From the NCBI RefSeq assembly GCF_900103715.1, contig NZ_FNHL01000005.1, positions 62,001-126,000 on the forward strand: a DNA stretch of 64,000 nucleotides, in the 5' to 3' direction. The number at the start of each line of letters is the position of its first letter. Position 1 is the stretch's first letter. The notes beneath the pieces are model-generated. The model did no database searches, was not told the origin of the DNA, and was given only the letters and a program-made list of their open reading frames with translations. Positions 16,933 through 26,705 of this stretch are shown here, in pieces. Source of the DNA: Halogranum gelatinilyticum. Lineage in GTDB: Archaea; Halobacteriota; Halobacteria; Halobacteriales; Haloferacaceae. A program made the translations under genes and the position numbers.

Positions 16933-19132
16933 CGTCGTCCTGCAGGCGGGGAGTGGGCCCTTCACCCAGCTCACAGAGTGGCTGCTGAATCCAACGTCGC
17001 CCGAAGGTGCGGCGATTTACCTCCTGTTGGTTGTGGTCCTCGGAGTCGTCGGGAAACTCCTCTGGGACCGCCACACCGCCGACGAGGAACCCGAAGTCGA
17101 CTTCTCGGACGTCCTCGACGAGGAGACGCTCGAAGAGGGGCACGCAGAAGGCCAGCTCCTCGACGACATCTCCGAGTCCCACAAGACGGTGACCGCGCCG
17201 GCAGCCATCGAGTGGGAGACACGAGCCGCTCGGGTTGGCGAGCAGTGGACGACGACGCTGTACATCGCTGACTACGCCGACTACCCGAACGACGGGTATC
17301 TGAGCGATCTCTTCGAGTTGACCGACGTCGAGTTCGACCTCACAGCGCACATCACCCCGAAGAACCAACAGCGTGCGCGGAACGAACTGCAGGACATCGC
17401 TGACGACCTCCAGGTTGACGCGGATCTGGAACAGAGTGTCCGTAGTGCGTACCTCCAAGAGCGAGCGAACGAAGCCGCTGCGACGTACAAGGCCGTCGAG
17501 AGTGGTGCGAACGTCTTCGACCAGGGGATGTTCGTCACGGTTCGCGCCGACGACAAGGACGACCTCAGGGACTCAGTCCAGAAGGTCAAGAGTGCGCTCC
17601 GCGACGACCCGGCAAACCTCACGCCGAAGACTGCAATCTGTCGGCAGGACCTCGCACTACAGTCGGCTGCACCCATCGGAGACAACGAATTCGGGCGCGA
17701 GTCAATCGCCCTTGGTGGGGCTGTCGGCGCACTCCTTTCGTCGCCCCATAACGCGACCATCCTCGAAGAGGGCGGGGTCGAGTTCGGGATCCACAAGGAC
17801 AACCAGAGTCCGGTCGTCATCGACCCGTTCGCCCGTGACAACGGGTATGCGATGTTCACCGTTGGCGATACCGGGTCTGGGAAGTCGTTCGGCTCGAAAC
17901 AGAACTTCATCCGCTCTATCGAGCAGAGCAAGGACCGCATCGGCATCATCCTCGAACCGCTCAACAACTGGGCAGGCGTCTCCGAAGCCCTCGGAGCGAA
18001 ACGCATCACGGTCGGTGGGACGCTCGGGCTGAATCCCCTGGAGATTCGCCAGACGCCCGACCACGTCCAGCGAGCGATGGGCGAGGACGCGAGCCCGTTC
18101 AACGAGAAGCTCGACGACGCCATGAGCTTCCTGACGAACTTCTTCGCACTGCGCGGTATCTCGCTCGGTGACCGCCGGACGACGCTCGAACTCGGCCTCA
18201 AACGCGCCTACAAGCGCAACGACATCACCGACGATATCTCGACGCACAGCAACCCCAGTCCGACCATCCGAGACATGATGGACGTCTTCGAGGACATGGT
18301 CGACGATCCAGAGTCGTTCGTGGTTCGGTCCGACGAGGAGGCCAGGAAGATCCGCGAAGACGCGACGTGGCTTCTCGACCAGCTTCGCCCCTTCGAGGAT
18401 GAGGGTCGCCACGCCAATCTCGGGAAGTCCTCCGAGTTCGACATCCGTGACGAGAAGGTCATCTACCTCGACCTTGCACAGCAGGAGGGCAGCGTCGACA
18501 GCAGCACGGCGCTGACGATGCAGTTGCTCATCTCGCTCGTGTACGAGCGGGCGAAGGAGACTGACAAGGAGGTCGTGTTCGTCATCGACGAGGCGCGGTA
18601 CATCATGCAGGACGCCGCGAGTCTGGCGTTCCTCGAGACGGTGTTCCGCCATCACCGCCATCACGACCTCTCAATTCGTCTCGTCACGCAGACTGTCGAC
18701 GAGTTCTTCGAGCACGCCGAATCCGAAGCCATCCTCGATCAGTGTGCAGTCAAGCAGTTCCATCGTCTGGACGGGATGGACGACCAGTGGGCCGACGAGT
18801 TCGGGCTGAATTACGCCCAGATGCGCTACGTGCAGGACGCGGTCCCCGGGAACGAGGATGCTGGCTTCTCCGAGGCGCTCGTCGGCGTCGACGGCGAATG
18901 GCGCGGCATCAAGGTCGAGGCGATGCCCAAGGAGAAGCAAGTCATCGACTTCGACCCAACCACACAGGTACGGTCTTCACTCCCCGGCGCTGGCGAGGAA
19001 GCAGTCGACACGGATGTACAGCAGTTCCGTGAGGAGCTGGAACAGCAGGCCACGAACGGACAGTCGAAAGAAGCCGAACCCGCCTCTGCGAAACCAGATG
19101 GCGGGGCGATGGAGGGGGAGGACGATGCGTGA
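16925..19132 (+). CDS. virB4: VirB4-family conjugative transfer ATPase
   Basis: A 735-residue ATPase. One membrane helix near residues 28-46, an N-terminal VirB4 domain (50-290), then Walker A GDTGSGKS (about 313-320) and Walker B VVFVIDEA (about 549-556), with a downstream RLVTQTVDEFF segment equivalent to the conserved Gln motif. The ATG at 16925 has a GGAGG ribosome-binding site 9 bp upstream and overlaps the preceding stop by 8 bp; an ATG at 16916 is the alternative. VirB4 energises pilus assembly and substrate transfer, so this gene marks the module as a type IV secretion-like DNA transfer system. It overlaps the next gene by 8 bp. Confidence 0.88.
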   Translation: MRNVVLQAGSGPFTQLTEWLLNPTSPEGAAIYLLLVVVLGVVGKLLWDRHTADEEPEVDFSDVLDEETLEEGHAEGQLLDDISESHKTVTAPAAIEWETRAARVGEQWTTTLYIADYADYPNDGYLSDLFELTDVEFDLTAHITPKNQQRARNELQDIADDLQVDADLEQSVRSAYLQERANEAAATYKAVESGANVFDQGMFVTVRADDKDDLRDSVQKVKSALRDDPANLTPKTAICRQDLALQSAAPIGDNEFGRESIALGGAVGALLSSPHNATILEEGGVEFGIHKDNQSPVVIDPFARDNGYAMFTVGDTGSGKSFGSKQNFIRSIEQSKDRIGIILEPLNNWAGVSEALGAKRITVGGTLGLNPLEIRQTPDHVQRAMGEDASPFNEKLDDAMSFLTNFFALRGISLGDRRTTLELGLKRAYKRNDITDDISTHSNPSPTIRDMMDVFEDMVDDPESFVVRSDEEARKIREDATWLLDQLRPFEDEGRHANLGKSSEFDIRDEKVIYLDLAQQEGSVDSSTALTMQLLISLVYERAKETDKEVVFVIDEARYIMQDAASLAFLETVFRHHRHHDLSIRLVTQTVDEFFEHAESEAILDQCAVKQFHRLDGMDDQWADEFGLNYAQMRYVQDAVPGNEDAGFSEALVGVDGEWRGIKVEAMPKEKQVIDFDPTTQVRSSLPGAGEEAVDTDVQQFREELEQQATNGQSKEAEPASAKPDGGAMEGEDDA

Positions 19133-22100
19133 ATATCTCCGAGTCACGCCAACGTCTGAAGAGCTTGAGCCCGAGGGAATCCCTCGAGTCCTCGAAAGCC
19201 TGCACAAACTGACGACGGCAGAGTCGACGGGACTCGCGCAGAAGCTGAACCCACTCCACAGTAAGACACCGCCACGGTTCGAGTTTCTCGCATTAAGTGA
19301 GGGAGCGGACGACCCTGTCGAGTTCTTCTACGGCGTCGACGAGCATCTCGATACACTGGAAAAACGGCTCCGTTCGATCTACCCCGAGACGTTCGACATC
19401 GAGCGTGTCGACGTCGACGTGGCCGCTCGGCTCATCCAACCAGTCGAATTCACACGAGCTGAGTTCATCGAACACTACGAAACAGGGCATCTGCAGTACG
19501 AATTCAGCCCCGACGAGCAGTACGAACTTGACAGTGAGGACCGTGACCAAGACCAAGCGGCGGCGACTGAAGCCTCCCCATTTGCAGATGGAGGTGCCAC
19601 AATCGATGCTTCCCCTGGTCACTTCGTCGAGGTCGGTGAGACCGCCCTCAAGCTCGCACCACCGAGCGCAATCCCGGACGAGAAGCCACTGACGACGCTC
19701 GAAAAACCAACCGAGACGGATGAGGGAACGATTCTCGCTCGGCCCACCATCGACGCCGTCTCGCCAGTTGGCGTGCGCTGGTCCGGTTCAGCCACCCGGA
19801 AGAAAGACTGGATGACGTCGTTGACGCCCTTCGCCGCTGGCGATGGCGACGACGGGTTAGTGGCTGTCGACCAGCCCGGTGCGACACTGGCGTCACTAGT
19901 GGACCACCTGATGGAGGCAGCCTCACCCGTGGCGTTTCAGGTCGTGTTCCAGCGACGGGCGAGCTGGCAGTCCGACGCAGAGGTCAGAAAAGAGGATCTC
20001 GTCGACGGCCGGGACACTTTCTTCCAGGAGGTCGTGGGCTCTTTCCTCGAGGTCGAAGACCAGCGGAGCGAGCACGACGAGAAACAGCTCAGCGAGTCAG
20101 TCGCCAAGCGCATCGAGTACATCGACGCGAAGAACCCTAAGCGGTCGTACACTGCCAACATCAGGGCAATCGGTGTTCCGACCGGCGACGAATCGCACGA
20201 CGAACTCGCGGCCCAGATGAACTCACTTCGTCCCGTGTTCGACCCGGTTGACGGCCCCTATTACGAAGTCGAGGGAGAACGACTCCGTGCTGGTGGCTTC
20301 CGAGAAAAGACGAAGGACAAGAACGCCCGGACTGCCCTCCGGAGGCTACTTGATCGAGAGATTACGACCGGGAGAGGCAAGACCCGGCCTGATTTCGTCC
20401 TCAGTGGAACGGAACTCGCGAATTTCGTCTTGGTTCCTTCCTCCAAGCAACTCACAGTAGAAGGGACACGCGGAACTCGCGCTGAACAGCAAAGCCGGAA
20501 CCCGCTTCCATGGCCCAATCCGGACCTGGTTCAACAGTTTCAGGAGGGGATGGCGATTGGGTATGCGCTCGATGAGAACGGAGCTCCCCAACCGGACCCG
20601 ATTCGGATTCCGCCCAAGCTCTTGACGACGCACTACGGCCGGTTCGCCTCGACCGGCGGCGGGAAATCGAAGGCAATCATCAACGATGCGCTGTCCCTTC
20701 GTGAGACGACCGGTGGCCCCGTCGTGGTCGTCGATCCGAAAGGCGACGGCATGTGTGCCAACTACCTTCGCTGTCACTACGAACGCTTCAGCGGGTTGGA
20801 CGATGTCTACCAGTTCCGCGTCCCGGAGACTGTCCCCGCGTTCTCCTTCTTCGACATCCGGCCCGCGCTCGAAGCCGGGCGAAACCGTGAGGACGCGATT
20901 CAGGACAAGGTCGACCACTTCCACGACATCCTGCGGATGATTATGGGCCGTGAGCAGTACGGGCAAGCGTTCGTCGCGAACGAGATCCTCAGCTACCTTA
21001 TCAAGGCCCTCTTCGACGAGGAGTACGGGAGCGACGTTTTCGGCCTGGACGACCTCTTCGCGGCAGCCCTCCGGATGCAGCGAGAGCGGACTGTTCCGCC
21101 GGTTTCGGCGGCCAACAGGAACGTCGAGGAGTCGCTCACACGGCACTTCGCGAAGGACGACCACCGGTTTCAAGTGTCGATGGACGCCGTCGGGAACCGC
21201 CTCGATAAGCTCAGAGAGGACGCACACCTGCGACGGATCTTCAGCCACGTTCCGGAGCAGGACGAGACCGGAGAGTACGTTGACAACCGATTCGACTTCC
21301 GCGACTTCCTCGACGAAGACGCCACGATTCTGTTCGACTTGGGAGACCTCCGTCCGGAGGCACAGCGAGCGATCACACTCCTCCTGTTGAGTAACCTCTG
21401 GGACGCAGTGCAGGTGCGTCGACGTGACGGGAACACGGACTACGAGAATCTCACCAACCTCATCATCGAGGAGGCGGCCCCCGTCGCATCAACGAAACTC
21501 GTTTCCGAGCAGTTGCTTCCACAGGGACGGTCCTTCGGCCTGAGCATGGGACTGGTGATGCAGTTCCCCGGCCAGGTCCGAAATCGGAGCGAACGCGCCT
21601 ACGACGAGGTCCTCAACAACATCAAGACGAAGCTCATCGGGAACATCTCCATCGAGCGCGACCTCGCAGAGTCGCTGGCCCACGAAGACTTGAGCCCGAC
21701 CGACCTCAGAAATCGGATCAACACGCTCCCCAGCGGGGAGTGGATCGCCCAACTCCCGAGTCCGTCATTCGGGGAGACAGGTCCGGCCCCGTTCTCGGTG
21801 AAGCCGCTCCCGATAGCAGCCGGCCATCCAGAGAGCGACGAGCCGCTCTCTGTCGAACAGGAGGACCACTTCGAGACCGTGGCCCTCCCACGGCTTTCGG
21901 AGCGAACACAGGCCCAGTATGGGCTTGCTGAGGCCACCGAATCGGAGACAGCCGAAGACGAGGGCTGGGGAAGTAGACCGAACGACGAAGGTTCGACATC
22001 CGCAGACTCGACTTGCCCTACGGACTCGGCGCAGTCGTCGTTCATCGGACAGGCAACCAGTGGTTCGGCAGCCGATGAAGAGAAGAAAGAGAAAAGCGCG

Positions 22101-22940
22101 GACACCACCACCTCGCTGTTTGGCGATTCCGGGGCAACTGAGCCGGAAGAACCAGTCAGTGAAGAAGTGGAGCCAGATGTCGAAGAGAATGAGTCGTCAC
22201 CAGTACAGGCAGGTGGTGTAACCGTTACAGATGACGAACTCCAGCGGCGCGGGCTCACGCACGACGACATCCGATTCCTAACCCGCATTCTCGACGTGAT
22301 GAATGGTGACGCACCAAATCACAGACTCTTGGATTCAATGAGTTCGTTCAAGAGCGACTTTGAGGATCTGGATGTGCACCGGCTCGTCGAGCAAGACCTA
22401 CTGGAGGAAGGACGAGCGTGTGGTCGGAAGTACTACACTGTCCTCCCGGCAGGGCGTGAACTCCTCGGTCAGAAGCTCAAGGTCGGTCCTGGTCAGGGAG
22501 ATGTCGGTGAGAAGACGCCGCACAAGGTCGGTGTGAAGCTGCTCGAACTGTGGTTAGACTCCCGCGACGACGTCGCACAGGTCGAGCCGTACTACGAGTA
22601 CGATGAAGAGACGGTGTTCGACGTTGTCGGTCTCGATGCTGACGGGGAACTCGTGTGGGTCGGTGAAGCCGAACTCGCGAGTAACAACAAACACGCGCCG
22701 GTCGACGACTACGACAAGCAGAGCACGGTGGACGCGAACGCTGTCTGGGCGTTCAACAGACGCGAGACGGCCGTCGAGGTGTTGGACCGTCTCGCAGAGG
22801 CCGACCGGATAGAAAGCAGCGTGAGCGGGCGTGCAGCCCGCTCGTTCTCGGACATTCGAGAGGCCGTTGAATCGTTCGATGCAGCTGGGCTGACGACGAT
22901 TCGGAGCTTCAACAAACTCGACCAGGAGTTCAACACATGA
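19125..22940 (+). CDS. Large HerA/TraG-like coupling ATPase with C-terminal extension
   Basis: A 1271-residue protein. Residues 1-480 are an unrecognised acidic domain; Walker A STGGGKSK sits near 508-515 and a VVVVDPKGDG Walker-type strand follows. The ATPase part ends near 900. A low-complexity acidic linker (about 920-1030) leads to a C-terminal part with a winged-helix-like segment and then KVGVKLLELWL, FDVVGLDADG and WVGEAEL, whose D...ExE spacing recalls restriction-fold nucleases. The ATG at 19125 overlaps virB4 by 8 bp; a longer frame back to 18858 is antisense-like and rejected. It probably brings DNA to the VirB4 channel. Confidence 0.78.
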   Translation: MREYLRVTPTSEELEPEGIPRVLESLHKLTTAESTGLAQKLNPLHSKTPPRFEFLALSEGADDPVEFFYGVDEHLDTLEKRLRSIYPETFDIERVDVDVAARLIQPVEFTRAEFIEHYETGHLQYEFSPDEQYELDSEDRDQDQAAATEASPFADGGATIDASPGHFVEVGETALKLAPPSAIPDEKPLTTLEKPTETDEGTILARPTIDAVSPVGVRWSGSATRKKDWMTSLTPFAAGDGDDGLVAVDQPGATLASLVDHLMEAASPVAFQVVFQRRASWQSDAEVRKEDLVDGRDTFFQEVVGSFLEVEDQRSEHDEKQLSESVAKRIEYIDAKNPKRSYTANIRAIGVPTGDESHDELAAQMNSLRPVFDPVDGPYYEVEGERLRAGGFREKTKDKNARTALRRLLDREITTGRGKTRPDFVLSGTELANFVLVPSSKQLTVEGTRGTRAEQQSRNPLPWPNPDLVQQFQEGMAIGYALDENGAPQPDPIRIPPKLLTTHYGRFASTGGGKSKAIINDALSLRETTGGPVVVVDPKGDGMCANYLRCHYERFSGLDDVYQFRVPETVPAFSFFDIRPALEAGRNREDAIQDKVDHFHDILRMIMGREQYGQAFVANEILSYLIKALFDEEYGSDVFGLDDLFAAALRMQRERTVPPVSAANRNVEESLTRHFAKDDHRFQVSMDAVGNRLDKLREDAHLRRIFSHVPEQDETGEYVDNRFDFRDFLDEDATILFDLGDLRPEAQRAITLLLLSNLWDAVQVRRRDGNTDYENLTNLIIEEAAPVASTKLVSEQLLPQGRSFGLSMGLVMQFPGQVRNRSERAYDEVLNNIKTKLIGNISIERDLAESLAHEDLSPTDLRNRINTLPSGEWIAQLPSPSFGETGPAPFSVKPLPIAAGHPESDEPLSVEQEDHFETVALPRLSERTQAQYGLAEATESETAEDEGWGSRPNDEGSTSADSTCPTDSAQSSFIGQATSGSAADEEKKEKSADTTTSLFGDSGATEPEEPVSEEVEPDVEENESSPVQAGGVTVTDDELQRRGLTHDDIRFLTRILDVMNGDAPNHRLLDSMSSFKSDFEDLDVHRLVEQDLLEEGRACGRKYYTVLPAGRELLGQKLKVGPGQGDVGEKTPHKVGVKLLELWLDSRDDVAQVEPYYEYDEETVFDVVGLDADGELVWVGEAELASNNKHAPVDDYDKQSTVDANAVWAFNRRETAVEVLDRLAEADRIESSVSGRAARSFSDIREAVESFDAAGLTTIRSFNKLDQEFNT

Positions 22941-23821
22941 CGTGGCGCCACGCAACCCGCGAGGAGATCTACAGGTACTACACAGAGGAGTTCCCCTCGT
23001 ACGTCGACGAACTCCCGTCGTTCATCACCGCGAAGGGGCCGAAACAGTACGCACTCGCGTTTCAGGAGCCACACCCGGTACGGAAAGACGGAGTCCCAGA
23101 CAAGGACTTCATCCGTCGAGACACGTGGCAGACGAACGTCTCAGGTGACCGAACCACGGCAGCGTTCCACGACTTCGGCGACGTCCTCGAGTTCATCCAC
23201 CATCCAGCACGGAACGACCCACTCGGGCGGAACGACTTCGCACTCGCCGATCCTGATCTGCTCGACAAACCAGACCCGCGTCCTGATGCGGTCTACTACG
23301 CCCTCGATCACTGGGAACGACCGTGGGTGCTCCTCATCGATATCGACGCGAAAACGATAGCCCGAGAGCGAGCAGCACAAACTGTCTCAGATGAGGATGC
23401 TACGGAAGACAGCGAGGAATTACTCGATGCCGCGGGTATTCTCGACGCAGAGCCAGCAGGCTACCCGTATTCCTTCGAGGATATCGAACGGGCCATCGAG
23501 TACGGTTTCGAGGTGCGGGACATCTTCGAGGACGACTTCAACGCCGAAGAGACGATGGTAGTGTACACCGGTCAGGGCGTTCACGTCTACCTCCTTGACA
23601 GCGATCCCGCCCATCGGTACGACGCCAAGAGTCGAGAAGTGCTGAACGACCTTCTGCAAGACACCTACGAGATTCCCATCGACCCAGTGGTCACCGCCGA
23701 CCGGCGTCGGGTCGCCCGGCTCCCCTACTCGTTGCACGCTGACGTCTGTAGTATCGTCACGCCCATCGAGAGCCCGAACTTCGACGTTCGGTCTGCGACA
23801 CCGGAGGTGGTTAAGGAATGA
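22937..23821 (+). CDS. Archaeo-eukaryotic primase small subunit-like (PriS)
   Basis: A 294-residue protein with the catalytic pattern of PriS: LLIDIDAK (132-139, acids D135 and D137), TGQGVHVY (211-218, replacing the usual SGxxGxH), and DPVVTADRRR...RLPYSLH (249-267, third acid D249 and the conserved R-P-S-L-H). It overlaps the coupling ATPase by 4 bp and the next gene by 4 bp (ATGA). It should make primers on the transferred single strand. Chromosomal PriS is longer, so this is a divergent, element-borne version. Confidence 0.82.
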   Translation: MTWRHATREEIYRYYTEEFPSYVDELPSFITAKGPKQYALAFQEPHPVRKDGVPDKDFIRRDTWQTNVSGDRTTAAFHDFGDVLEFIHHPARNDPLGRNDFALADPDLLDKPDPRPDAVYYALDHWERPWVLLIDIDAKTIARERAAQTVSDEDATEDSEELLDAAGILDAEPAGYPYSFEDIERAIEYGFEVRDIFEDDFNAEETMVVYTGQGVHVYLLDSDPAHRYDAKSREVLNDLLQDTYEIPIDPVVTADRRRVARLPYSLHADVCSIVTPIESPNFDVRSATPEVVKE

Positions 23822-25329
23822 CTCAGTCGACGCCTGTCGAGGACGAGCGTACCGCCTATCGCGTTGCGACGCTCCCGCTCGAATATGGGACGACCCGCAT
23901 CAACCAGCTGTTCACGCGCGGCTACAATCGCTACATCGTCGACGGCGAAGAGCAACCAGAAGATTTGTTGAACGATCTCGAGCGATTCGGGACGGCGGCG
24001 TTCAAAGAAGACGTCAGAGCCAACGCCACAGAGGAACCCTTCGTCGACGAGCCCGGAACGCTCGCCGTTCTCGCGACGTTGAGTGCTATCTGCGTCAAGG
24101 CACACCCGAAGTTCGAACACGCCCCACCGCGAACGGTGCAGGTCCTCTACGATATTCGCGAACTCTACGTCAACAATCTCGCCTCTCTCCTTCGAGAATT
24201 CGGTGATGGGAGTCTCCAACAGGATATCGCAGAGGTTCTGTACGCGAAAGACCCCGGAGAGGACGGACCACACCCCGGTCGCGTTTGTACAGGGATCAAA
24301 GAGATGCCCGAGTTCGGTGACGGATTGTATCTCGAAATCCCGATGGCCGCAGCATCGAGGAAGTGCCTTGTTCACGCCGATACTGAGACCGGAGAAGCCG
24401 AGGAACTGCTCACTCGCGTCGAGAACAACTGCCTCTATGTGCCCGTCGGTGATTTCGACACGAAGTATCGCGAGTACGCCAGACGTGCGTTCAAGAAGCT
24501 CCTGCGGGTCCAGGAGGAGAACCTCTCTGAAGACCAGCTGACGTGGCTAACGACGAATGAGTCGGCCATCACAGAGCGTATCGACCGCTTCATCGAGACG
24601 GGACACCACGAACGGATCTGGCGAGATTGGAATCCCGGTGAACGGACCTTCCGTGTACTCCGGGATGCGATTCGAGACGCTCCAGACGAGGTCGTCTCAC
24701 TGGGAGAGTTCCACTCGGCGAAAGAACTGTTTGAAGCAGTAGAGGCGTACGATCCGGAAGCGAGCTGGAAGCGAGATGTGTGTAATCGCATCTCGAGTCC
24801 TCGGAGTCTCGGGAACCTTCTCGCATCCCAGCGGGACCACCGGAGTCTGACCATTCGAGAGCACAGAAATACGAACCACTATCGGATTCAGGAGTCTTCG
24901 CGTGGCGTCCAGCCCCTCGACGTCGAGGCAATCGAAGACCTGTTCGAGCTTCCCTGTATGGCGAATATGGCCGAGCGCCTCCACGAGAAGAAGCCTGTCC
25001 GAAAGGACCTGTACAACTTCGCCCGGATGGTGATGTGGCTGCCCCAGTACCAGGATAGTGACCTCGAGACGATTGTCGCAGACCTCAAGGACGTCTTCTC
25101 GCGGTGGCCCTGGTACGACGAACAGGTCACCGATTACCAGATTCGCTACGAGTTCTCGAACACCATTGGAGGCGACACCCCGCTTCCGATGAACTGCGAC
25201 AATGACGATATGCAGCGGTACTGCATCGGCCAGGAGCAGTGCCCCTACTCGATCTGGGGGAGCCTTCCCTTCCCGGATGAGATGTATGACCAACTGGATG
25301 AAGACGGCCCTACGGGAGAGGAATTCTAG
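23818..25329 (+). CDS. Primase large subunit-like (PriL) with C-terminal Fe-S domain
   Basis: A 503-residue protein. The N-terminal 370 residues are helical and hard to place, but the C-terminus has four cysteines near positions 380 (LPCMANM), 460 (MNCDN), 469 (YCIG) and 475 (QCPYS), with a DYQIRYEF segment between the first two. This order and spacing is that of the 4Fe-4S domain of archaeal and eukaryotic PriL. Coupled to PriS by ATGA, so the two make a heterodimeric primase. It ends the long co-directional gene set. Confidence 0.78.
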   Translation: MTQSTPVEDERTAYRVATLPLEYGTTRINQLFTRGYNRYIVDGEEQPEDLLNDLERFGTAAFKEDVRANATEEPFVDEPGTLAVLATLSAICVKAHPKFEHAPPRTVQVLYDIRELYVNNLASLLREFGDGSLQQDIAEVLYAKDPGEDGPHPGRVCTGIKEMPEFGDGLYLEIPMAAASRKCLVHADTETGEAEELLTRVENNCLYVPVGDFDTKYREYARRAFKKLLRVQEENLSEDQLTWLTTNESAITERIDRFIETGHHERIWRDWNPGERTFRVLRDAIRDAPDEVVSLGEFHSAKELFEAVEAYDPEASWKRDVCNRISSPRSLGNLLASQRDHRSLTIREHRNTNHYRIQESSRGVQPLDVEAIEDLFELPCMANMAERLHEKKPVRKDLYNFARMVMWLPQYQDSDLETIVADLKDVFSRWPWYDEQVTDYQIRYEFSNTIGGDTPLPMNCDNDDMQRYCIGQEQCPYSIWGSLPFPDEMYDQLDEDGPTGEEF

Positions 25330-25440
25330 CTTTGAGCATCGGTACTCGCGTCCAAGGCGAGGTATCTCTGGCGTTCAATTTGGCAATTAGTTGAAAAAGA
25401 GTTCTCGTCCACCTCCCGCGCCTCTATTTTGACGAAAAGG

Positions 25441-25454
25441 GGGGTAGTGACCCC
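25441..25454. terminator. Hairpin between convergent genes
   Basis: GGGG-TAGTGA-CCCC lies in the 125 bp gap between the convergent PriL-like and OB-like genes, with a short A run before it. It may end transcripts from both sides. The stem is short, so this is tentative. Confidence 0.35.
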
Positions 25455-25760
25455 TCACTTCTCGAATGCCTCCACATAGGCACCCTCGCCGAGCAGCAGC
25501 TGAATCTCGTCGAAGCGTTCATACGGGTGATCGAAACCGTTTAGCTTGTACCGGGTACCCTTTTCCAGCTTGATATCTGGATCGTACACCACGAACGGCC
25601 GGACATCGTCACTCGATAGCGATCCGTCACGAAGCAGTCCCTTCTGGTACGGCTTGTGGCTAGCCAGGTCCTGAATGTGGGTCACCGTTGCGATGACGAA
25701 CACGTTGTCACCGGAGCCGTCCATCTCGTTGAGCCGTGTCCGACCCTGTCGAACTGCCAT
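25455..25760 (-). CDS. Small OB-fold-like protein
   Basis: A 101-residue protein starting at an ATG that overlaps the stop of the upstream gene (TGATG at 25758-25762). It has a strand-rich pattern (VFVIATVTHIQDL, RPFVVYD, KGTRYKLNGF, EIQLLLGE) like a nucleic-acid-binding OB-fold, but no diagnostic motif. It is coupled to the gene at 25760-26128. The function is unknown; single-stranded DNA binding next to the primase would make sense but is inference. Confidence 0.6.
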   Translation of the reverse strand: MAVRQGRTRLNEMDGSGDNVFVIATVTHIQDLASHKPYQKGLLRDGSLSSDDVRPFVVYDPDIKLEKGTRYKLNGFDHPYERFDEIQLLLGEGAYVEAFEK

Positions 25761-26128
25761 CAGAACCACCCCCCACTGACAGTTATCTTTCCGTCGACCG
25801 GGTCATCACAGCGGGGGCAGGCATCGTGCTCAAACAGATCCACCAGACACCCACACTCACACCGTCGCATACTCGTCGTGTCCATCCGGTCGTGATCCGC
25901 ATACAGCACGGTCACCACGTGCCACGCCTTCACCACCAGCAGCATGTCGTACTCAGCGTGGTAGAATGCCGTATCGCCGTCAACCAGCGAATCAACTTCA
26001 AAGGTATCGTGGATCGCGGCCGCCAGTGGTTCAGGCTCGTCAACGCGGACTCGCTTTTCCCACTGCTCAGCAGCGTGGTTCGTAATCGTCGGTAGGCAGT
26101 GCTCGAAGGTCAGGTTTTTCGTACTCAT
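25760..26128 (-). CDS. Hypothetical protein with C-terminal zinc knuckles
   Basis: A 122-residue protein. The first 85 residues contain TITNHAAEQWEKRV and AFYHAEYDMLLVVKAWHVVTVLY, a pattern reminiscent of RelE-fold or phage barnase-like small proteins, and the tail has CECGC and CPRC cysteine pairs. I cannot name the family. It is the first gene of a two-gene minus-strand operon with the OB-like gene. Confidence 0.55.
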   Translation of the reverse strand: MSTKNLTFEHCLPTITNHAAEQWEKRVRVDEPEPLAAAIHDTFEVDSLVDGDTAFYHAEYDMLLVVKAWHVVTVLYADHDRMDTTSMRRCECGCLVDLFEHDACPRCDDPVDGKITVSGGWF

Positions 26129-26705
26129 GATAATCTAGCTCTGATGCATCGTTCGTCGCCTGGACAGCGTTGCCACTCACCAGTAGACGAACAGCGCATC
26201 AATCTCGAGGGGGAAGTCGGTCCTCAAACCCCAACTCAACACGCGCTACTAATTGCTCTCCTGGAGCACTGTTGACGCGTTGTAGGGGTTCTCAGTGGGA
26301 CCGTAGGTCCCTGAATCGAGTAAGAGTCTGCATCTCCGCTATGGCTGGAAGCCCAAAGGGGTTGAACGCGGGCGCGAATTCGCGCACGATACCATACGCT
26401 AAGCGAAGGAGCATCGCTTCGAATTGCAATGGTACTAATTCTCGTCGCCTAATGGCGACAATGCTCTCAAAGCAGTCGAATACGCTCCGAACCAAATGGT
26501 TCGATGCAGTTGTAGGGTCTGCTCCGGCCACTGGCCGTCACCGACCGTCTCCCTCACGTGATGGTATTGTTGCTGAAGGACATATAAAAGATAATCAATT
26601 TGTAAGTTATGTGTGAGTTACTGAATGATTTTGAAGGGTAGAAGGGGGGTAATCTCGATGACTTGCAGGTATATTAAAGAGAGGTGACACGGAACGCTGT
26701 AGCAG
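26129..26705. other. Intergenic region without a confident gene
   Basis: It contains a weak 79-codon minus-strand frame at 26292-26531 with poor third-position bias, and a CATATAAAAGA box near 26582. A TATTAAA box at 26672-26678 is well placed (28-34 bp) for the gene at 26706. I see no RNA gene. The unusual composition suggests decayed sequence. Confidence 0.4.

Noticed and set aside
26292-26531. A 79-codon minus-strand gene
   Set aside because: The open frame has weak third-position bias and no promoter or neighbour support; I note it only within the gap entry.
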